From positions 124,001 to 188,000 of the forward strand of contig CATKHK010000007.1 in NCBI GenBank assembly GCA_949751835.1: 64,000 bases of DNA, written 5' to 3'. This document shows, piece after piece, positions 31,538-43,286 of this stretch (position 1 is the stretch's first letter; every line of letters begins with the position of its first letter). The stretch is from Blepharisma japonicum. Taxonomy: Eukaryota; Ciliophora; Heterotrichea; Heterotrichida; Blepharismidae. The notes beneath the pieces were generated by a model. It did no database searches, was not told the DNA's origin, and was given only the letters and a program-made list of their open reading frames with translations. The translations under genes and the position numbers were made by a program.

Positions 31538-34171
31538 TTAATTGAAATAATTGATGATCAACTGGTAAGGCTGGTCTGGAGGCAAAATGTATAACCCTAG
31601 GTAAATCCTGCAAATTCCATTATATGGGTCCCACAAAAAGTAAGCATTTAATGGTGTCAACACTCCGCCAGCTAATTTATATATTCTTTGAGGCCCAACA
31701 GCGCAACCATATATGACAATATTAGAAATAGACGGGAATTCTCCAGCTGCTCTAGTATAGCCTGTTGTCAGTGGGTTCACAACAAAGACGTCTGCGGTTG
31801 CATTAAAATAATTGTAGTTATACTGAACTTGAGTATAAAGGTTGCTAGAAATTGTATTGGCTGATACTCCATCATCGAAAACTATTGTTCCAAAAGCCTG
31901 CAAGTTTCCATTTAGTGCCACAACCATAGTTATATTTGACGATCTCAAACTTTGCAGGTTAAGCACACTATTAGCACTATCAAGTGTAGGAACGATTCTT
32001 CCACCTCTAATATGCATTGGGATTACTCCTGGTAATGGCATATTGACGTACATATTGTTATCGTAATTAGTCTGCACAAAAACACCGCTGAAAAAGTCAT
32101 AATAAATGTCGTATGGGAAATAAGAATCAGTCCCAGTTACTCCAGGCCATATGCAAGGGTGAACCAAAATGGAGTCTCCCAGCATAAAATGAGCAGTGGC
32201 GTTATTCAAAAGATTGAAATCGTTAGGATAGTCAAAGAAAGTTGGCCTAAAGAAAGCACCGCCATTAAGGCTAGTCATAAACATACCTGTAGAAATGTAC
32301 AAGAAAATTGAGTATCGGTTTCTGATTGATAAGTTTGAAGTCTGCAAAAGGGTGTCTCCAAAAGCCCAAGGCTCTTGTGGAATGGAAGTATAAGAGTTGT
32401 GATTCCTTGAAAATGGGTAGAGAGTTCCTAACTGCATCCATCTTGAACAGAGTTCTTCATTGGTATTTCCGAAAAATCCGCAAATATCAGCTCCTCCATG
32501 AGACATCCCATACAATCCAAAATCAAAAATTCCAGTAATCGAATATTGGAGATAGCTCCACGACGAATAATTATCCCCAGTCCACTTTGACGCGACTCTT
32601 CCACTTCCAGGGAATGAGCTTCTTGTCAATATAAAAGCTCTTGTTTTAAGTGTACTAGTGAAGTACGAGTTGGTAATAGCAGCTTCCATAGAGCCAAATA
32701 AGCTGTGGGCGTCGTATTCTAAAATTCCACTGTAATGGATAGATGCTACGTCAATTGTTTTAGTGTTAATGTCGTTATATTCAGCACCACCAGGGGTATA
32801 TGGCATTGTTTGGTTGTTGATAATTGAAGGTGGGGTGTGACCAAGTTCGCCTGTAATAAAGTTGCTAGGTTCATTCATATCAAGCCATAGCCCTGAAAAT
32901 GGGATGGTGTTTTGGAATGATTTTAATTGGTTTAACCACCAAGTGCTTGTAGCTGGGTTGAACCAGTCTGGGTAGACTGAATTTCCAGGCCAGACCTGCC
33001 CCACTGTAGGAGTATTTTGTACATAAGCGCTTTGTATGAAAACATTGCTAGCGATACCACTGGTATAGACTGAGTAAGAGCTATCATTCGGAATCCCACA
33101 GTCAACAATTGGCACCCAATGCTTACCCATTAATTGTAATGATTGCACCCATTTAGTAAAAGTTACCTGAGGGTAATTCACAGGATCAAAAGTAAAGTCG
33201 TAAAATTTGTTCATATAGTCAATATCAGTTCATATCACATCTAATGGGATGTTATTAGTAATATATTGATTAACTATCCCTTGCAGATAAGTAAGATTTT
33301 GATAACCCCATCTAGATTGATGCCACCCAAGTGCCCAATAAGGCACCAATGTAGGGTAGCCAATCACATTATGATACTGTAAAACGACATCTTCAGGCTC
33401 AGGCCCTAAAAATCCAAAGTAATCAATAATCCCTCCAGTAGTCCTAAATCCAACTGATTTTTTCGCTACAATAGCGGTCATTGCATTGGAATTCAAAAAG
33501 AATCCTCCGTGGGCTGTATAGTTGTTATCAACAGCAATATAAAAAGGCTGAGAACTGTACAAATTTTCTAACCCATCAACTCCATAATCAAAAGGTGATC
33601 CGCCTCTGTCTTGTGCCCAAAGAGTATAGCTTCCTGGTGACAGCACAAAAGTAGAGACTCTTTCCCCAAGTCCCATAACCTTGACAGAATAGCCAAAATT
33701 ATTGGTGAAGAATATATCTTTGTCATTATACATAAAAGTTGTATAAGAATTTATATAAAATAAGTTTTTGCTATCTGAGTTCCTGGTGATTTGAATGGTA
33801 AGTGGAGACCCTACTTGGCCCACAACTACTTTATAGAGAGGAATAATAGCGGCAGCATTGCCATTTTGAACAGCATAAGGGACTTGCCACCTTTTTGGAT
33901 TATTAGTGTCTGTTATTTTGACTCTGAATGACTGAGAAGTGATATAAGTGATATTAACTGTTAGGCTTTCAATCGGGTCTTCATTATTTTTTGTTGAGAG
34001 AGCTGTTGCGTTTTGGGCTAATACGACAACTCCATATGAACTGGTAACTACGCTAGTAATTTGATAAGGATTTAGGGCTGCAGCATCTATATCATCATAT
34101 CCGAGAAAGTCCCATGCAAGAGTTGAACTAAATAAAACAACTAAAGTAATCAGAGCATGAAGATTTGCCAT
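31538..34171 (-). CDS. GH31 alpha-glucosidase, secreted or lysosomal
   Basis: The 877-residue protein starts with a signal peptide (MANLHALITLVVLFSSTLAWD). The glycoside hydrolase family 31 core is complete: the N-terminal beta domain, the FGYDD-like start, YPTLVPYWALGWHQSRWGY, the nucleophile D431 in GLWLDMNEPSNF, and the acid/base region RVASKWTGDNYSSW, followed by SHGGADICGFFGN and PFSRNHNS. Members hydrolyse alpha-1,4 and alpha-1,6 glucans, and acid lysosomal maltase is the closest type. UGA Trp at 33227-33229 (VIWTDIDYM) lies in a conserved strand and joins the two frames. It lies far from the CBM20 gene but both concern alpha-glucan use. Confidence 0.96.
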
Positions 34172-34679
34172 GTTGATTATATTTTCACCACAGTAAAGGG
34201 AAATATTGGAAAATTTAAGTTATTAGTAGAAACTTATAATAAACTTGGGAGTTTTTCAATATTTAAATCATAAATAATTAAGACTCTTCTTTTAGGTAAA
34301 ATATTTTCTGAGAATTTTTTAATCTTCAATTAATAAATTTTAAAATATTTGATTGCAAAATTAGTAGCAATTCTTTAAATTATTTATTAATTTAGGATTT
34401 CTTATGGCTTATGCTTTATTCTTAAATAAAATGACTTTAATACTCAATTATAATTATATAAATGGCTATAATGATGATGATCACCTGTGTTGTCGACTCA
34501 ATGAGATCAATATTTGCCGAATACTGATTTGCCACTTATAACTGGAAACACCTTTCCAACCTACATTAAACCTGCATAGCTTTAACTATATTCATCACAT
34601 CCCATAATACCCATTATGATTAAACACCTTATAAACGATATTCCAGCAATTTAACCACTGGAAATCCACAAATTAAGCA
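34172..34679. other. Intergenic region with a possible snoRNA
   Basis: The 508 bases between the alpha-glucosidase start and the LRR gene stop are AT-rich up to about 34440 and more mixed after it. The mixed part holds the possible snoRNA at 34457-34540 listed separately. I see no open frame of note. Confidence 0.5.
34457..34540 (+). ncRNA. Possible box C/D snoRNA
   Basis: A 10-base terminal stem, TATAAATGGC (34457-34466) against GCCACTTATA (34531-34540), pairs at nine of ten positions. Inside it lie a C box ATGATGA (34471-34477) and a D box CTGA (34524-34527). An AATGAGA near 34500 could be C'. The boxes stand three to four bases from the stem, a little further than usual. The local base composition is less AT-rich than the flanks and the segment lies in an otherwise empty intergenic region. 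The stretch before the D box (ATTTGCCGAATA) would be the guide; I cannot name its target. Confidence 0.3.
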
Positions 34680-35804
34680 TTATTTTTTAGTTATAGTCAT
34701 AATGAAATTATTCTTTATCGTCTGAGAATTGAACTCACTTAAATTTTTTGGAAGAAAATCATCCGCAGTTTGTATAAATTGTCTTAGCCTTTCAGGAGAT
34801 GTGAATTGGTCTCCCAACTCGCTTGAGAGCCTCTCAATTTCATCCGCACCATATTCGTCTTGATAAAGATTTTTAAATTTTGCAGTCAAGTTAATCCTCC
34901 CTTTATTCAGCTCGACTTCTTGTCTTTCTTTATATGTCCCTAATGAATTATTTATTGTGCTTATATCTAGCTCATCAACATCCTCAGGCAATAAATTTTC
35001 TTTAAACAATGCTCCAATTTCCCGCTTAGATAAGCTGTCTATAAGTGATAAGGCTAATTTTGATATATAGTCAATATCAGCTTGAGGGTATTTCACTTTC
35101 AATTTTACGGTCAGCTTAGATACGTCTCCACGTTTCATTAAATCTTGTTGAATCCTATCAAAGGCTTCCCTTATCTTGATAGGGGATGCATATCCCATTT
35201 TTTCAGGGAAAATTCTTCTGAGGTTATGCACAAACAGTTTCAGTGCTTCTGTGTTTAGATCTTTAAAATGGTCAAAAAGCGTCAACGTAAGCTCCATTAT
35301 AGCTCTGACGTCTTCTCCTGGGTATATGCTTTCTTTTAATGTGCTGAAAACTTGCTCTTTGTATATTCTTCTATCAAGTTTTCTTTTTAAGTGTGCCCAG
35401 AGATCAAAAATCCCATTTTCATAAACGTTTTGGAGGCTTGGTTTAAGAGGGCATCGATCTAAGTTAATTTCTACTAGTGCTGGGATCATTGCTAAATCCC
35501 TTGGAAGAGTTTGAATACGTGTCCTGCTTAAATCTAAAATTCGGAGATGGGAACATTTTGAAAGTTCTGGAGGGATTGATCTGAGAGGGTTATCGTTTAG
35601 GCAGAGTTCTTTTAGCTTAGTTAAGTTTGAGACTTGAGAAGGAAGAATATCAATATTGTTAAATGATAAATCGAGCCTTAATAGATCAACAAGGGTTCAT
35701 ACCTTTTCAGGGATCGCGAATAAGTTACAGCCTGCCAATATCAAGCTGTTGGATCTTTGGGCTAATTTTATTTTGCAAGCTACCTGCTTGTTTTCAGACT
35801 TCAT
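34680..35804 (-). CDS. Leucine-rich repeat protein with helical C-terminus
   Basis: From ATG at 35804 the frame gives 374 residues. Residues 18-115 contain about four leucine-rich repeats: LILAGCNLFAIPEKV, LLRLDLSFNNIDILPSQV, LKELCLNDNPLRSIPPEL and LRILDLSRTRIQTLPRDL, then IPALVEINLDRCPL. The pattern LxxLxLxxNxLxxLPxxL is that of the Ras-suppressor/typical LRR class. The remaining 240 residues are charged and helical with no recognised domain. The function is probably protein-protein interaction. The frame includes one UGA read as Trp (EKVWTLVD). Confidence 0.82.
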
Positions 35805-36990
35805 TTTAAAACTCAATAATAACTGATTGAAAGGAATGCTGCTTTATAAATTTTATGACTCTATTTAGCTATCCTATCTTTATGTAAGTGTGAAATTAAG
35901 AAAACTATTCTTTACTTAAGAAGTAATAATTTTTGTTTAAAGCGAGAAGTATTGATATCTAAATAATACAAAGTTTCATTCAAGTAATCTTCTATAGGCA
36001 CTTGGATTGTTTATTATATACCTATTCCTTTATAATTCAACTTTATAAATGCTTTATAATAAGCGTGAAATAAAATTCCAAAATTTTTTCAATATTGATC
36101 TGGGTAAATAATTTCTGGCATTATTAAAATATTCGAAATAATTCAATTTCTTCAATATATGAAAATCTTAATTAATAGTGCTACTGTTTATAATAGAACC
36201 TATTTGATTTCAACCATTAGGAATTGCTATGCCAAAGAGTATTTATAATATTATAATTAGCACTCTAATTTTTTTTTGAAAGACCAATTTAATATAAAAC
36301 CTGATTTTTCTTAAATCTGGATTTTAAATCACACCTAAGTAAATAGATCTTATGCCACATTACCACTTATTTTTTAGTTGGTTATAAATAAAATGGACAA
36401 AGAGACTCAAAAGCTTTTACTCGTAGGAGCTGTAGCTGCACTTGCTGGGTTTGTTGCCACTGGAATCGCAGCTCATCTTGGATGCTGCAAATCAAAATGC
36501 AAGGAAGAGCCTAAGAAGACAGCATAAATAACATTTTATTATTTAACTCAAAATTTTTCTTTATAGATATTAAGATCATAATTAGATAGGATTTGATGCT
36601 TTTCGATTTTTCTTTAATTTCTTGAATGCTTGAAGTATAAATCAAGCTCAATTGAAATCGAATTCTAAGTTATTTCTTATAAGTGCCATTCAGGAAACTA
36701 ATCTAATAATTTTCCAATAAGAATCACATTCTGATGTTAACTTTTAAAAATAGTCCAAAGGGTTTTAGGTAGTCCTTAGTATTTAAGTCTAATGGCCTTT
36801 TCTAATCACCTTTGATTAGAAATATTTAAATTATTCGGCGTATGAAGAATTAATTATGCATATACCTACAGATTTTCACTATTATAATCTATGACAATAC
36901 AATTTTTCTCACATATAAACTTCTTCAAATCACCAAATAAAATTAGAACAACTATCTTCGAAATAATTCCATAAATTTAATAACAGTTAT
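35805..36990. other. Long intergenic region holding one miniprotein gene
   Basis: The nearly 1.2 kb between the divergent starts of the LRR gene and CCDC39 is AT-rich. It contains the 44-codon gene at 36393-36527 described separately. The remainder, 35805-36392 and 36528-36990, shows no open frame or repeat that I can support. Confidence 0.55.
36393..36527 (+). CDS. 44-residue single-pass membrane miniprotein
   Basis: ATG at 36393 opens a 44-codon frame ending TAA. The protein starts MDKETQKL, continues with one hydrophobic helix (about residues 8-29, LLLVGAVAALAGFVATGIAAHL, small residues and glycine rich) and ends GCCKSKCKEEPKKTA. The base composition is clearly richer in GC than the flanks, and the codon pattern is that of neighbouring genes. 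The cysteines after the helix could be palmitoylated or bind metal. No known family is recognised; it is too short to be found by size-limited gene finders. Confidence 0.65.
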   Translation: MDKETQKLLLVGAVAALAGFVATGIAAHLGCCKSKCKEEPKKTA

Positions 36991-39630
36991 ATGTCCCAAA
37001 ACTCTCTCCAGCCTGAGGACCCTAACAATGATTTTCCTTCCTACGCAAACGACGAAAACAAAGGCCTAAACAAAGAAATCATCGAGAAAAAGGAGTTCCT
37101 TTACAGATTCAACGAAGAAATCGAAGAAATCGCTGAGCGCGTAAAAATCCTCAGAGACCACTTCAAAAACGTCCAAGAAGAGCTTGTCCATACCCAAACT
37201 CTGGTGGACACTGAAGTTAAAGAAATTGAAAGTGAAGACCACTTAAAGCAGCTTTCCGAAAGGCAAATTGGCAGACTCTATTCAGATCTCCAAAAACTCG
37301 AGCAAGATGCAGCAGAGCAGCAAGACCGCTTGAACAGCATCCAAAACCAGATTTTTAAAGGGAATGAGAAGCTTGACCAATACAAGCTCAAAATGAACTG
37401 GAACCAAGAAGAGCTCGAACAGTGGGCCTTGGCAAGCAGACAAAAAGAAGACGATAACTTGACACTGGAGAAGTACAGAAGGGCTGACGAGGCAAAAATA
37501 AAAGAGCTTACTCTGCATATAGAAAAGCTCACAATGGACGTCAGACAAAAACAGGAAGAACTAGACAGTGAAGTCACTGAAACTCAAGCTAAACAAATTG
37601 AATTGGACAAAACTGCTGAAGAGTTTAAAAGAATGCACGCTGAGCGACATGAACTTTATGAAAGGCTACAAGACACTGTAAAAGCTTGCCAAAGGCTCGA
37701 TAAATCCCTTCATGACGCTGGCGAAACTTTTGGAAACGACAGGTTCAGGATCCGCAAAAAGCAAGAAACACTCTCACAAAGGATCAAAAATCTGCAAAAG
37801 GTCCAAATTGATAACCAACAAGCCCAAGGAGAAAATACCTTATATTTAAGACAATTAGAAGCACAAAGACTGAAAGAAATCCAAACTGAGCAGGATTTAA
37901 AGAGCTTTAAAGCTGAAGTTGATATCACAAAAAACCAATTAAGCGCTTTAGCTTCAGATTTGGCTGGAAAAAGAGCCCAGATTATTGCACTTAATAAAGA
38001 ACTCGCTGAAATTAAGCAGAGGTTTGAAGAGTCAAAGAAGAAAGAAATGCAGACAAGGCTTAAGCTGAGATCAGAATGCGCTATGACTGATAACTTAGAG
38101 GCTAAAGCAAAAGCAGAAGAGCTTGAATATAAGGTAAACCAAGATATACAAGAAGGCTTAGAACAAGAAATTAGAGATGCTAAAGAAAGGCTTTTTAAGG
38201 AAACCCAAACTTTGCTAGATCTCCGCTCAGTTGAAGCAAATTTGTTAGGAGAGATAAAAGGCGCTCTAGCAGCAGGTAGAAATCTCCAGGCAGCAATCAG
38301 CAAGAGAGACCAAGAAATTCAAAGGCAGCATGTTTTGCTGTATAATGCAGATTACCTTATTCAATTTATGCAGCGAAAAGTAGATGAAGCTAAAGGTGTC
38401 CAAGTGACTGACAAAAACAAAGATTTATTGATTAAATGTGACGAAAAAGAGGCAGAATTAAAAGAAAAAGAAGAGCAGCTTGATAAAGTCTCCAAAAGTG
38501 TCAAAGAACTCACAGATGACTTAAGACTTATTGAAAGAACTATAGAAAAAACCCAAAAAGAAGAAAGCGTCTTGTCTAACAGCTACCAAGAAATGACGCT
38601 CCAAATCAAGATGATTGAGCTAGAAATAGAAAAAGAACAAAAACGAAAAGACGAAGTCTTGGTACAGCATGACACCATGAAATTAGAAGTAAAAAAACTT
38701 AAAGATATATTGTGTGGAGAAGCAGACAGGCTGTTTTCTGTTGAAAACAGAAAACAACAGCTTAAAATGAGCATGGAAGAACGTGAAAAAGAAATCAACG
38801 TCCACAAAGATACCCTGCTTGCTGAACAAAGAGCTGCTGAAGACGAAAAACATAAAGTTCTAGTTGAGCTTGCTGATAGAAAAAGCAAAGTACAAAATTT
38901 AAAGGTGAAATATGAAAATCTGTGCTACAAAAACAGAGCACAAGAAGAAGGAGAAGAAAGAACACAAGCATATTATGTGATCAAGGCTGCACAAGAAAGA
39001 GAAGAACTGCAAAGATATGGGGATGAGCTTGACTCAAAAATAAGGAAAGCTGAAAGAGAAATAAGAGCTTTAGCTAACACTCTTGAGCATCTTAAAGGAA
39101 GAAACAGCAAATTTAGAGACTCATTTGCAGCAAAAGGTGACGAAAGCGAGCAGCAAATGAAAAACGCTTTAGAAGACCAATGCAGAGGTGCAACAGAACA
39201 GCTTTCCAAAAGAGAAAGAGAGCTTAGGACACTTCAGAAACAATATGAAGAAGATATGAAGCGACTGATGGAAATCCAAACAAGGAATGACACTCTTAAA
39301 AGAATGGCAGCAGAAGCTGAAAACAATAAAGAGCAGCTTGGCTCACAAATAAACGTACAGCAAGAGAAGCTGGAAAGAGCGATAAACTTGGCAAGAAATA
39401 AAGAAACATCTTTAGACAGAGCTCAAGACCTTGACTTAAAGCTGCAGCTAGCTAAAACTAAGAACAGATGCTTAATGTCTACTTTGACGATATTAAGCAC
39501 TGATATACCAGAACTTTCACACTTAATTGAAGCAGCACTTGAACAGCATGGCATCAAAATTCCTTCTAGACCTCCTTCATCTGCTGGGAGCAGGAGTAGT
39601 AGAGCAAGCTCTAGAGGCAGCAGAAGATAA
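36991..39630 (+). CDS. CCDC39: CCDC39 (FAP59) axonemal ruler protein
   Basis: The 879-residue protein is coiled coil almost from end to end (residues 25-830) with a Ser/Arg-rich tail. It matches CCDC39 at many conserved blocks, for example KMNWNQEELEQWALAS, NLTLEKYRRADEAKIKEL, ETQAKQIELDKTAEEF, and the signature EGEERTQAYYVIKAAQERE near residue 650. CCDC39 with CCDC40 forms the 96-nm ruler on axonemal doublets that places inner dynein arms and nexin links, and is required for ciliary beating. The gene is intronless and uses more GC than the surroundings, as expected for a highly expressed structural gene. Confidence 0.97.
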   Translation: MSQNSLQPEDPNNDFPSYANDENKGLNKEIIEKKEFLYRFNEEIEEIAERVKILRDHFKNVQEELVHTQTLVDTEVKEIESEDHLKQLSERQIGRLYSDLQKLEQDAAEQQDRLNSIQNQIFKGNEKLDQYKLKMNWNQEELEQWALASRQKEDDNLTLEKYRRADEAKIKELTLHIEKLTMDVRQKQEELDSEVTETQAKQIELDKTAEEFKRMHAERHELYERLQDTVKACQRLDKSLHDAGETFGNDRFRIRKKQETLSQRIKNLQKVQIDNQQAQGENTLYLRQLEAQRLKEIQTEQDLKSFKAEVDITKNQLSALASDLAGKRAQIIALNKELAEIKQRFEESKKKEMQTRLKLRSECAMTDNLEAKAKAEELEYKVNQDIQEGLEQEIRDAKERLFKETQTLLDLRSVEANLLGEIKGALAAGRNLQAAISKRDQEIQRQHVLLYNADYLIQFMQRKVDEAKGVQVTDKNKDLLIKCDEKEAELKEKEEQLDKVSKSVKELTDDLRLIERTIEKTQKEESVLSNSYQEMTLQIKMIELEIEKEQKRKDEVLVQHDTMKLEVKKLKDILCGEADRLFSVENRKQQLKMSMEEREKEINVHKDTLLAEQRAAEDEKHKVLVELADRKSKVQNLKVKYENLCYKNRAQEEGEERTQAYYVIKAAQEREELQRYGDELDSKIRKAEREIRALANTLEHLKGRNSKFRDSFAAKGDESEQQMKNALEDQCRGATEQLSKRERELRTLQKQYEEDMKRLMEIQTRNDTLKRMAAEAENNKEQLGSQINVQQEKLERAINLARNKETSLDRAQDLDLKLQLAKTKNRCLMSTLTILSTDIPELSHLIEAALEQHGIKIPSRPPSSAGSRSSRASSRGSRR

Positions 39631-39654
39631 TATTAAAGTAAATAATTTTTATAA

Positions 39655-41529
39655 ATGGAAACCAAGTCTAAAATCAAAGGAGGTGGCGGTGCTTTAGAAA
39701 GAAAAGACTTAACAGTGCAGCGTGATCCTTCAGTTAATCAAGCAGTTACTCAAGAAGTCCAAAGCGATCATAGATATATTAGATACTATAATTGGCTTAT
39801 TTCAAATGGCTGCATTTTCCCAAGTGTAAATCTTAATTAGCTTGAGTTCCCAGTCGCTTTTACAGACTCAGGCATTGTAGGTGCTTTAGCAAAAATCGAC
39901 ATAACTCCTTGCAAGGTATATCTAATTTAGGCTTTTCTATTTATTCCTTATAGTATCACTATCAATTTATTCAAAGCGAGGAAAAGCGAAATTGCGCATA
40001 TTTTTCAAGAGCATAATTATTGGTTCCAAACCCATCCTAGAGGGGATGATCATATTATGTGGACTTATATCATATATGAAAGACTAAAAGGCGCTGAAAG
40101 CTTTTGGTTTCCTTACTTTGAGACGATTAAAAGTATGAAATCAGTGATTGACTGGGATGATATAGATATAAATGAACTGCAAGATCCTGTGTTAGTGTAT
40201 GAATGTAAGCAATGAAGCAAAAGAATAGAGAAAACATGGAAATCAATGGAAGAAATCTTAGTGGAGCACCCTAATTATTTCCCTCCTGATAGAGATCTAA
40301 AAGGGCTATTTAATTGGGCTTGAAGATTGACCTGCACTAGAGCATTTGCATGGGAAGGAGGAATGGTGATTCCTTTAGCTGACAACTTGAATCATTCAGA
40401 CTGTTATATTACTTATGAATGCGAATATAGAGAAATCCTTGAACAAACCCATTTAACTATAGAAGGAAATAAAGACTACAGAGACTTTTCAAATACTGCT
40501 TATAAAGGTAGAGAAGATACAATCTTGCGAAGCAATACAAACAGGCTTGAAAAATATCTTGAAAATAATAAAAATAAAGAAGTATTAAAAGAACTAGACG
40601 CAATTTGGCAAGTTGAAGAAATAGTCGCTGATTATAGAAGCAGCTCTGACGAAGAAGATGCCAGAAATATAGGAGAAGTCTTTAGTGACGAAGAAAAAGA
40701 AGAAGCTGACGAAGGCTATGAAAGTGATGATGATACTGAAGAATTTAAAGATAATACAAACTCAAGAGATGAACCTGATTCATATTTCATTATGAGCACT
40801 GGCGTAAGAACTCTTTTTAAGCAAGGAACACAAGTATATAACTCTTATGGGAGGCTGAATAATAGAGATTTATTGCTTGATTATGGCTTTGTGATTGAAA
40901 AAAATAGATATGATGCAGTTTATTTCAGAGTAAATGTAATATAGATGTGAATTCCTAGCAGTGGAAAAACAGGATATGTGACTGCTGAAGACATAATAAA
41001 TGAAGCTTATAAATTTGATTTATCATGTGCTAGTTTAGATGATGTCACTGAGCTGCATGAAATTAAGCTGAAAAGGTTCAGCACAGACATTTTCACATAT
41101 TTCAGAAAAATCGCTGACTATACTTGTCCAGCGCTTCAAAATGTAGACCCACCTAGCTTGAAAGCTTCACCTACTAATATTAAGCTTGAGCTGTGGATTT
41201 GTGACCAAGTTTACGAGCTTTATACACGGCTTGAGAGTACTTTTTCAACTCCGCTTGAGTATGATGTTTCATTACTAAACACTAATTTACCTTCTAAGCT
41301 TAGGATGGCAGTAATATACATATAGGTCATTTATAGGATTGCTCAAAAGAGAATACTTATCAATCAAAAACATATGCTGAACAAGCTCAAAAGTATATTG
41401 GAATCTACCTTAAATGGAGATGCATTGGAGCACCACTTAAAAGAAAAAACCATTAAGGAGCTGCGAGAAGTGTATCCTTTGAACGGTTATTTGAAATCGC
41501 TGAAAGCTAATCGATATTATTCTCGTTAA
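39655..41529 (+). CDS. SET-domain protein methyltransferase (SETD3/RBCMT-like)
   Basis: Four 15-nt introns (39826-39840, 39916-39930, 40930-40944, 41311-41325) are needed; splicing gives 604 residues. All four contain an in-frame TAG if retained. The split SET domain starts with RYYNWLISNGCIFPSVSLEF near residue 45, followed by GIVGALAKIDI, and continues with NWAWRLTCTRAFAWEGGMVIPLADNLNHSD (SET-C, with the NHS adenosylmethionine site) and TLFKQGTQVYNSYGRLNNRDLLLDYGF. An acidic insert of about 100 residues separates the two parts. A helical substrate-binding tail follows. Relatives methylate Lys or His of cytosolic proteins such as actin; the substrate here is unknown. Confidence 0.88.
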
Positions 41530-41556
41530 TTAATTTAGTAATAATTTCTATAAATA

Positions 41557-42273
41557 CTAATTGGTTTTGTTTTCTATTATACGAAGAAGCCCTTCTCTTA
41601 CAAATTTCCAAAGCTTTGCTACAGCCCAACTGCTCTCATTTCCTTGATTCATTTCTTGAATACTATTAATAGGCACTGATACCCCAAATCCATGCTCTAA
41701 ATTCATGACTATTCCTACAACTTTTCCAGATTCATTAAGAAGAGGACCCCCTACACATTCTTTAGGAATCTGAGGGGTAGTTTTTATCACTCTATAAGTC
41801 TTAATGTTTCCATTACTTTTTTTCATTCAAGGCTGCTGAGTATCACTAACATAAACTTCATTGAAATAAGGATATTTATCTTTTAGGCCTAAAACAAATG
41901 CTGTGTCGCCATCCCTAATCTCAGTTTTAGTCAGAGGGATTTTTTCAGTGTTACCTTTTATAAGAATGAATTCAATTCCTGGGACATTTTCAAATGAACT
42001 TGATTCAGCTTCAAATTCTTGGGAATCATAGGTTTTTACCATTATTTTGCAGTTTTCTTTGTTTTCGAGGGCATAGCTTGATGTAACACCAAATCCATCA
42101 TTGCTGATAAAAAATCCTGTGCAGTGGCCTTTGGGATTGAGAGTTTCTTTGTCAATAAAAGAAATTCGAAACATTCCTCTAAGGGAGCGCTCTAAGATAG
42201 TTTCTGAATCGTTTGCAGATGACTTGGCATAAGACCCGAAAGCTAGAAAAGCAAAAGGAAAAAGCCTCCTCAT
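41557..42273 (-). CDS. HtrA/trypsin-like serine protease fold lacking its triad
   Basis: The 238-residue protein has an N-terminal hydrophobic leader (MRRLFPFAFLAFGSYAKSS) and a chymotrypsin-like double barrel similar to HtrA/DegP or TYSND1. Family landmarks are present but altered: CTGFFISNDGFGVTSSYAL stands where active members have a TAAHV-type histidine block (His is Tyr), EFILIKG replaces the Asp strand, and IPKECVGGPLLNESGKVVGI replaces NSGGPL, with the catalytic Ser changed to Val. No PDZ domain follows. The frame, through one UGA Trp, is intact. It is therefore likely a conserved pseudoprotease of secretory or mitochondrial location. Confidence 0.78.
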
Positions 42274-42293
42274 ATATATTAAATTTAAGATTA

Positions 42294-43286
42294 TTAAATC
42301 TTAAGTACAAATTGACTGAAAACAGGCTTATGGTCTGATATCACATTAGAGTGTATCGAGCTATAAGATTTTTGCTTTAATATCCCAGCGCTATCTTTAT
42401 ACAGAATCCTGTCAGTTCATGAAGGAATTCTTTCATTTTGCGTATCCAGCTCACATGAGCCTGTTTTATACTTATAGGTTGGAGGAAATTCAATTTCCCC
42501 TTCAGCATATCCCGGTAGAACATTGCCAAGATGCATTTCATTTCTCAGTTGGTCCATAGGCTTTAATTTTCCGTTAAGTCCTTCAGATATAAAATAATCA
42601 ATAGCTTCAATATGCCCACTGATTCTATAATTAAGATCTCCCAATAATATAGTACAGTCTGCTTCCATGTTCGTCGAGAATTTTTTTTCTATCAGATTTA
42701 AATCTCTGTTTCTTTTAGAAACTTTATCTTGACCAGATATAATATGACACCCAATGAATAATAATTTTTTGGATAAAATATTCATTGAAATTCCTATACC
42801 TCCTTTATTGGAGATCATATTGAAAAATCCTGTTGAAAGTGAAGAGGTCTCAACGTTATAAATAAAATACTTTAAAGATTTATGGCCGAAAATCACTAAA
42901 TGGGAAGCTCCAAGTGTTTGGGAAGCTACAAGGTAATAGTCAGAACCTAGGATGCTTTTTATTTTCTTCTCTCATGCGCTCTTATTTGAATATATGAGAG
43001 ACATAGCAATAGACCTAAGACACTCTTGGGTGCTAAATATATATAAATGATGTTTTGAATCTGTATTTATTATATCATTGATGTCAGGTGGGACGTCAGC
43101 CCCAAACATATTTCATGTTACAGCTAATACCCGTAGCCTAGAATTGTACACACTTGGTAGTAGCATTCCTTTCCATGCCCAGCATTCGCTGGAATCAAGT
43201 CTTGAGTTTGAATCGTTGCAGTTGCTTTTCTTTCGAAATCTTGTGTTTTCTTTTGAATTTGGAATTTCCAGTGTATTCGATATCAT
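42294..43286 (-). CDS. Inositol polyphosphate 5-phosphatase
   Basis: Reading UGA as Trp gives 330 residues from ATG at 43286. The catalytic 5-phosphatase motifs appear in order: VTWNMFGADVPPD near residue 65, IFSTQE, LVASQTLGASHLVIF, NKGGIGIS, LLGDLNYRI, FPPTYKYKTG, PSWTDRILYK and SDHKPVFSQF at the end. These cover the metal-binding and phosphate-binding residues of the INPP5/OCRL/synaptojanin family, which remove the 5-phosphate of PtdIns(4,5)P2 or soluble inositol phosphates. The protein has no extra domains. The first 35 residues are Ser/Asn-rich. Confidence 0.95.

Noticed and set aside
37278-39209. Long minus-strand ORFs opposite CCDC39
   Set aside because: They are rich in Ser, Leu and Phe as expected for the complement of Glu/Lys-rich coiled-coil codons and have no family match.
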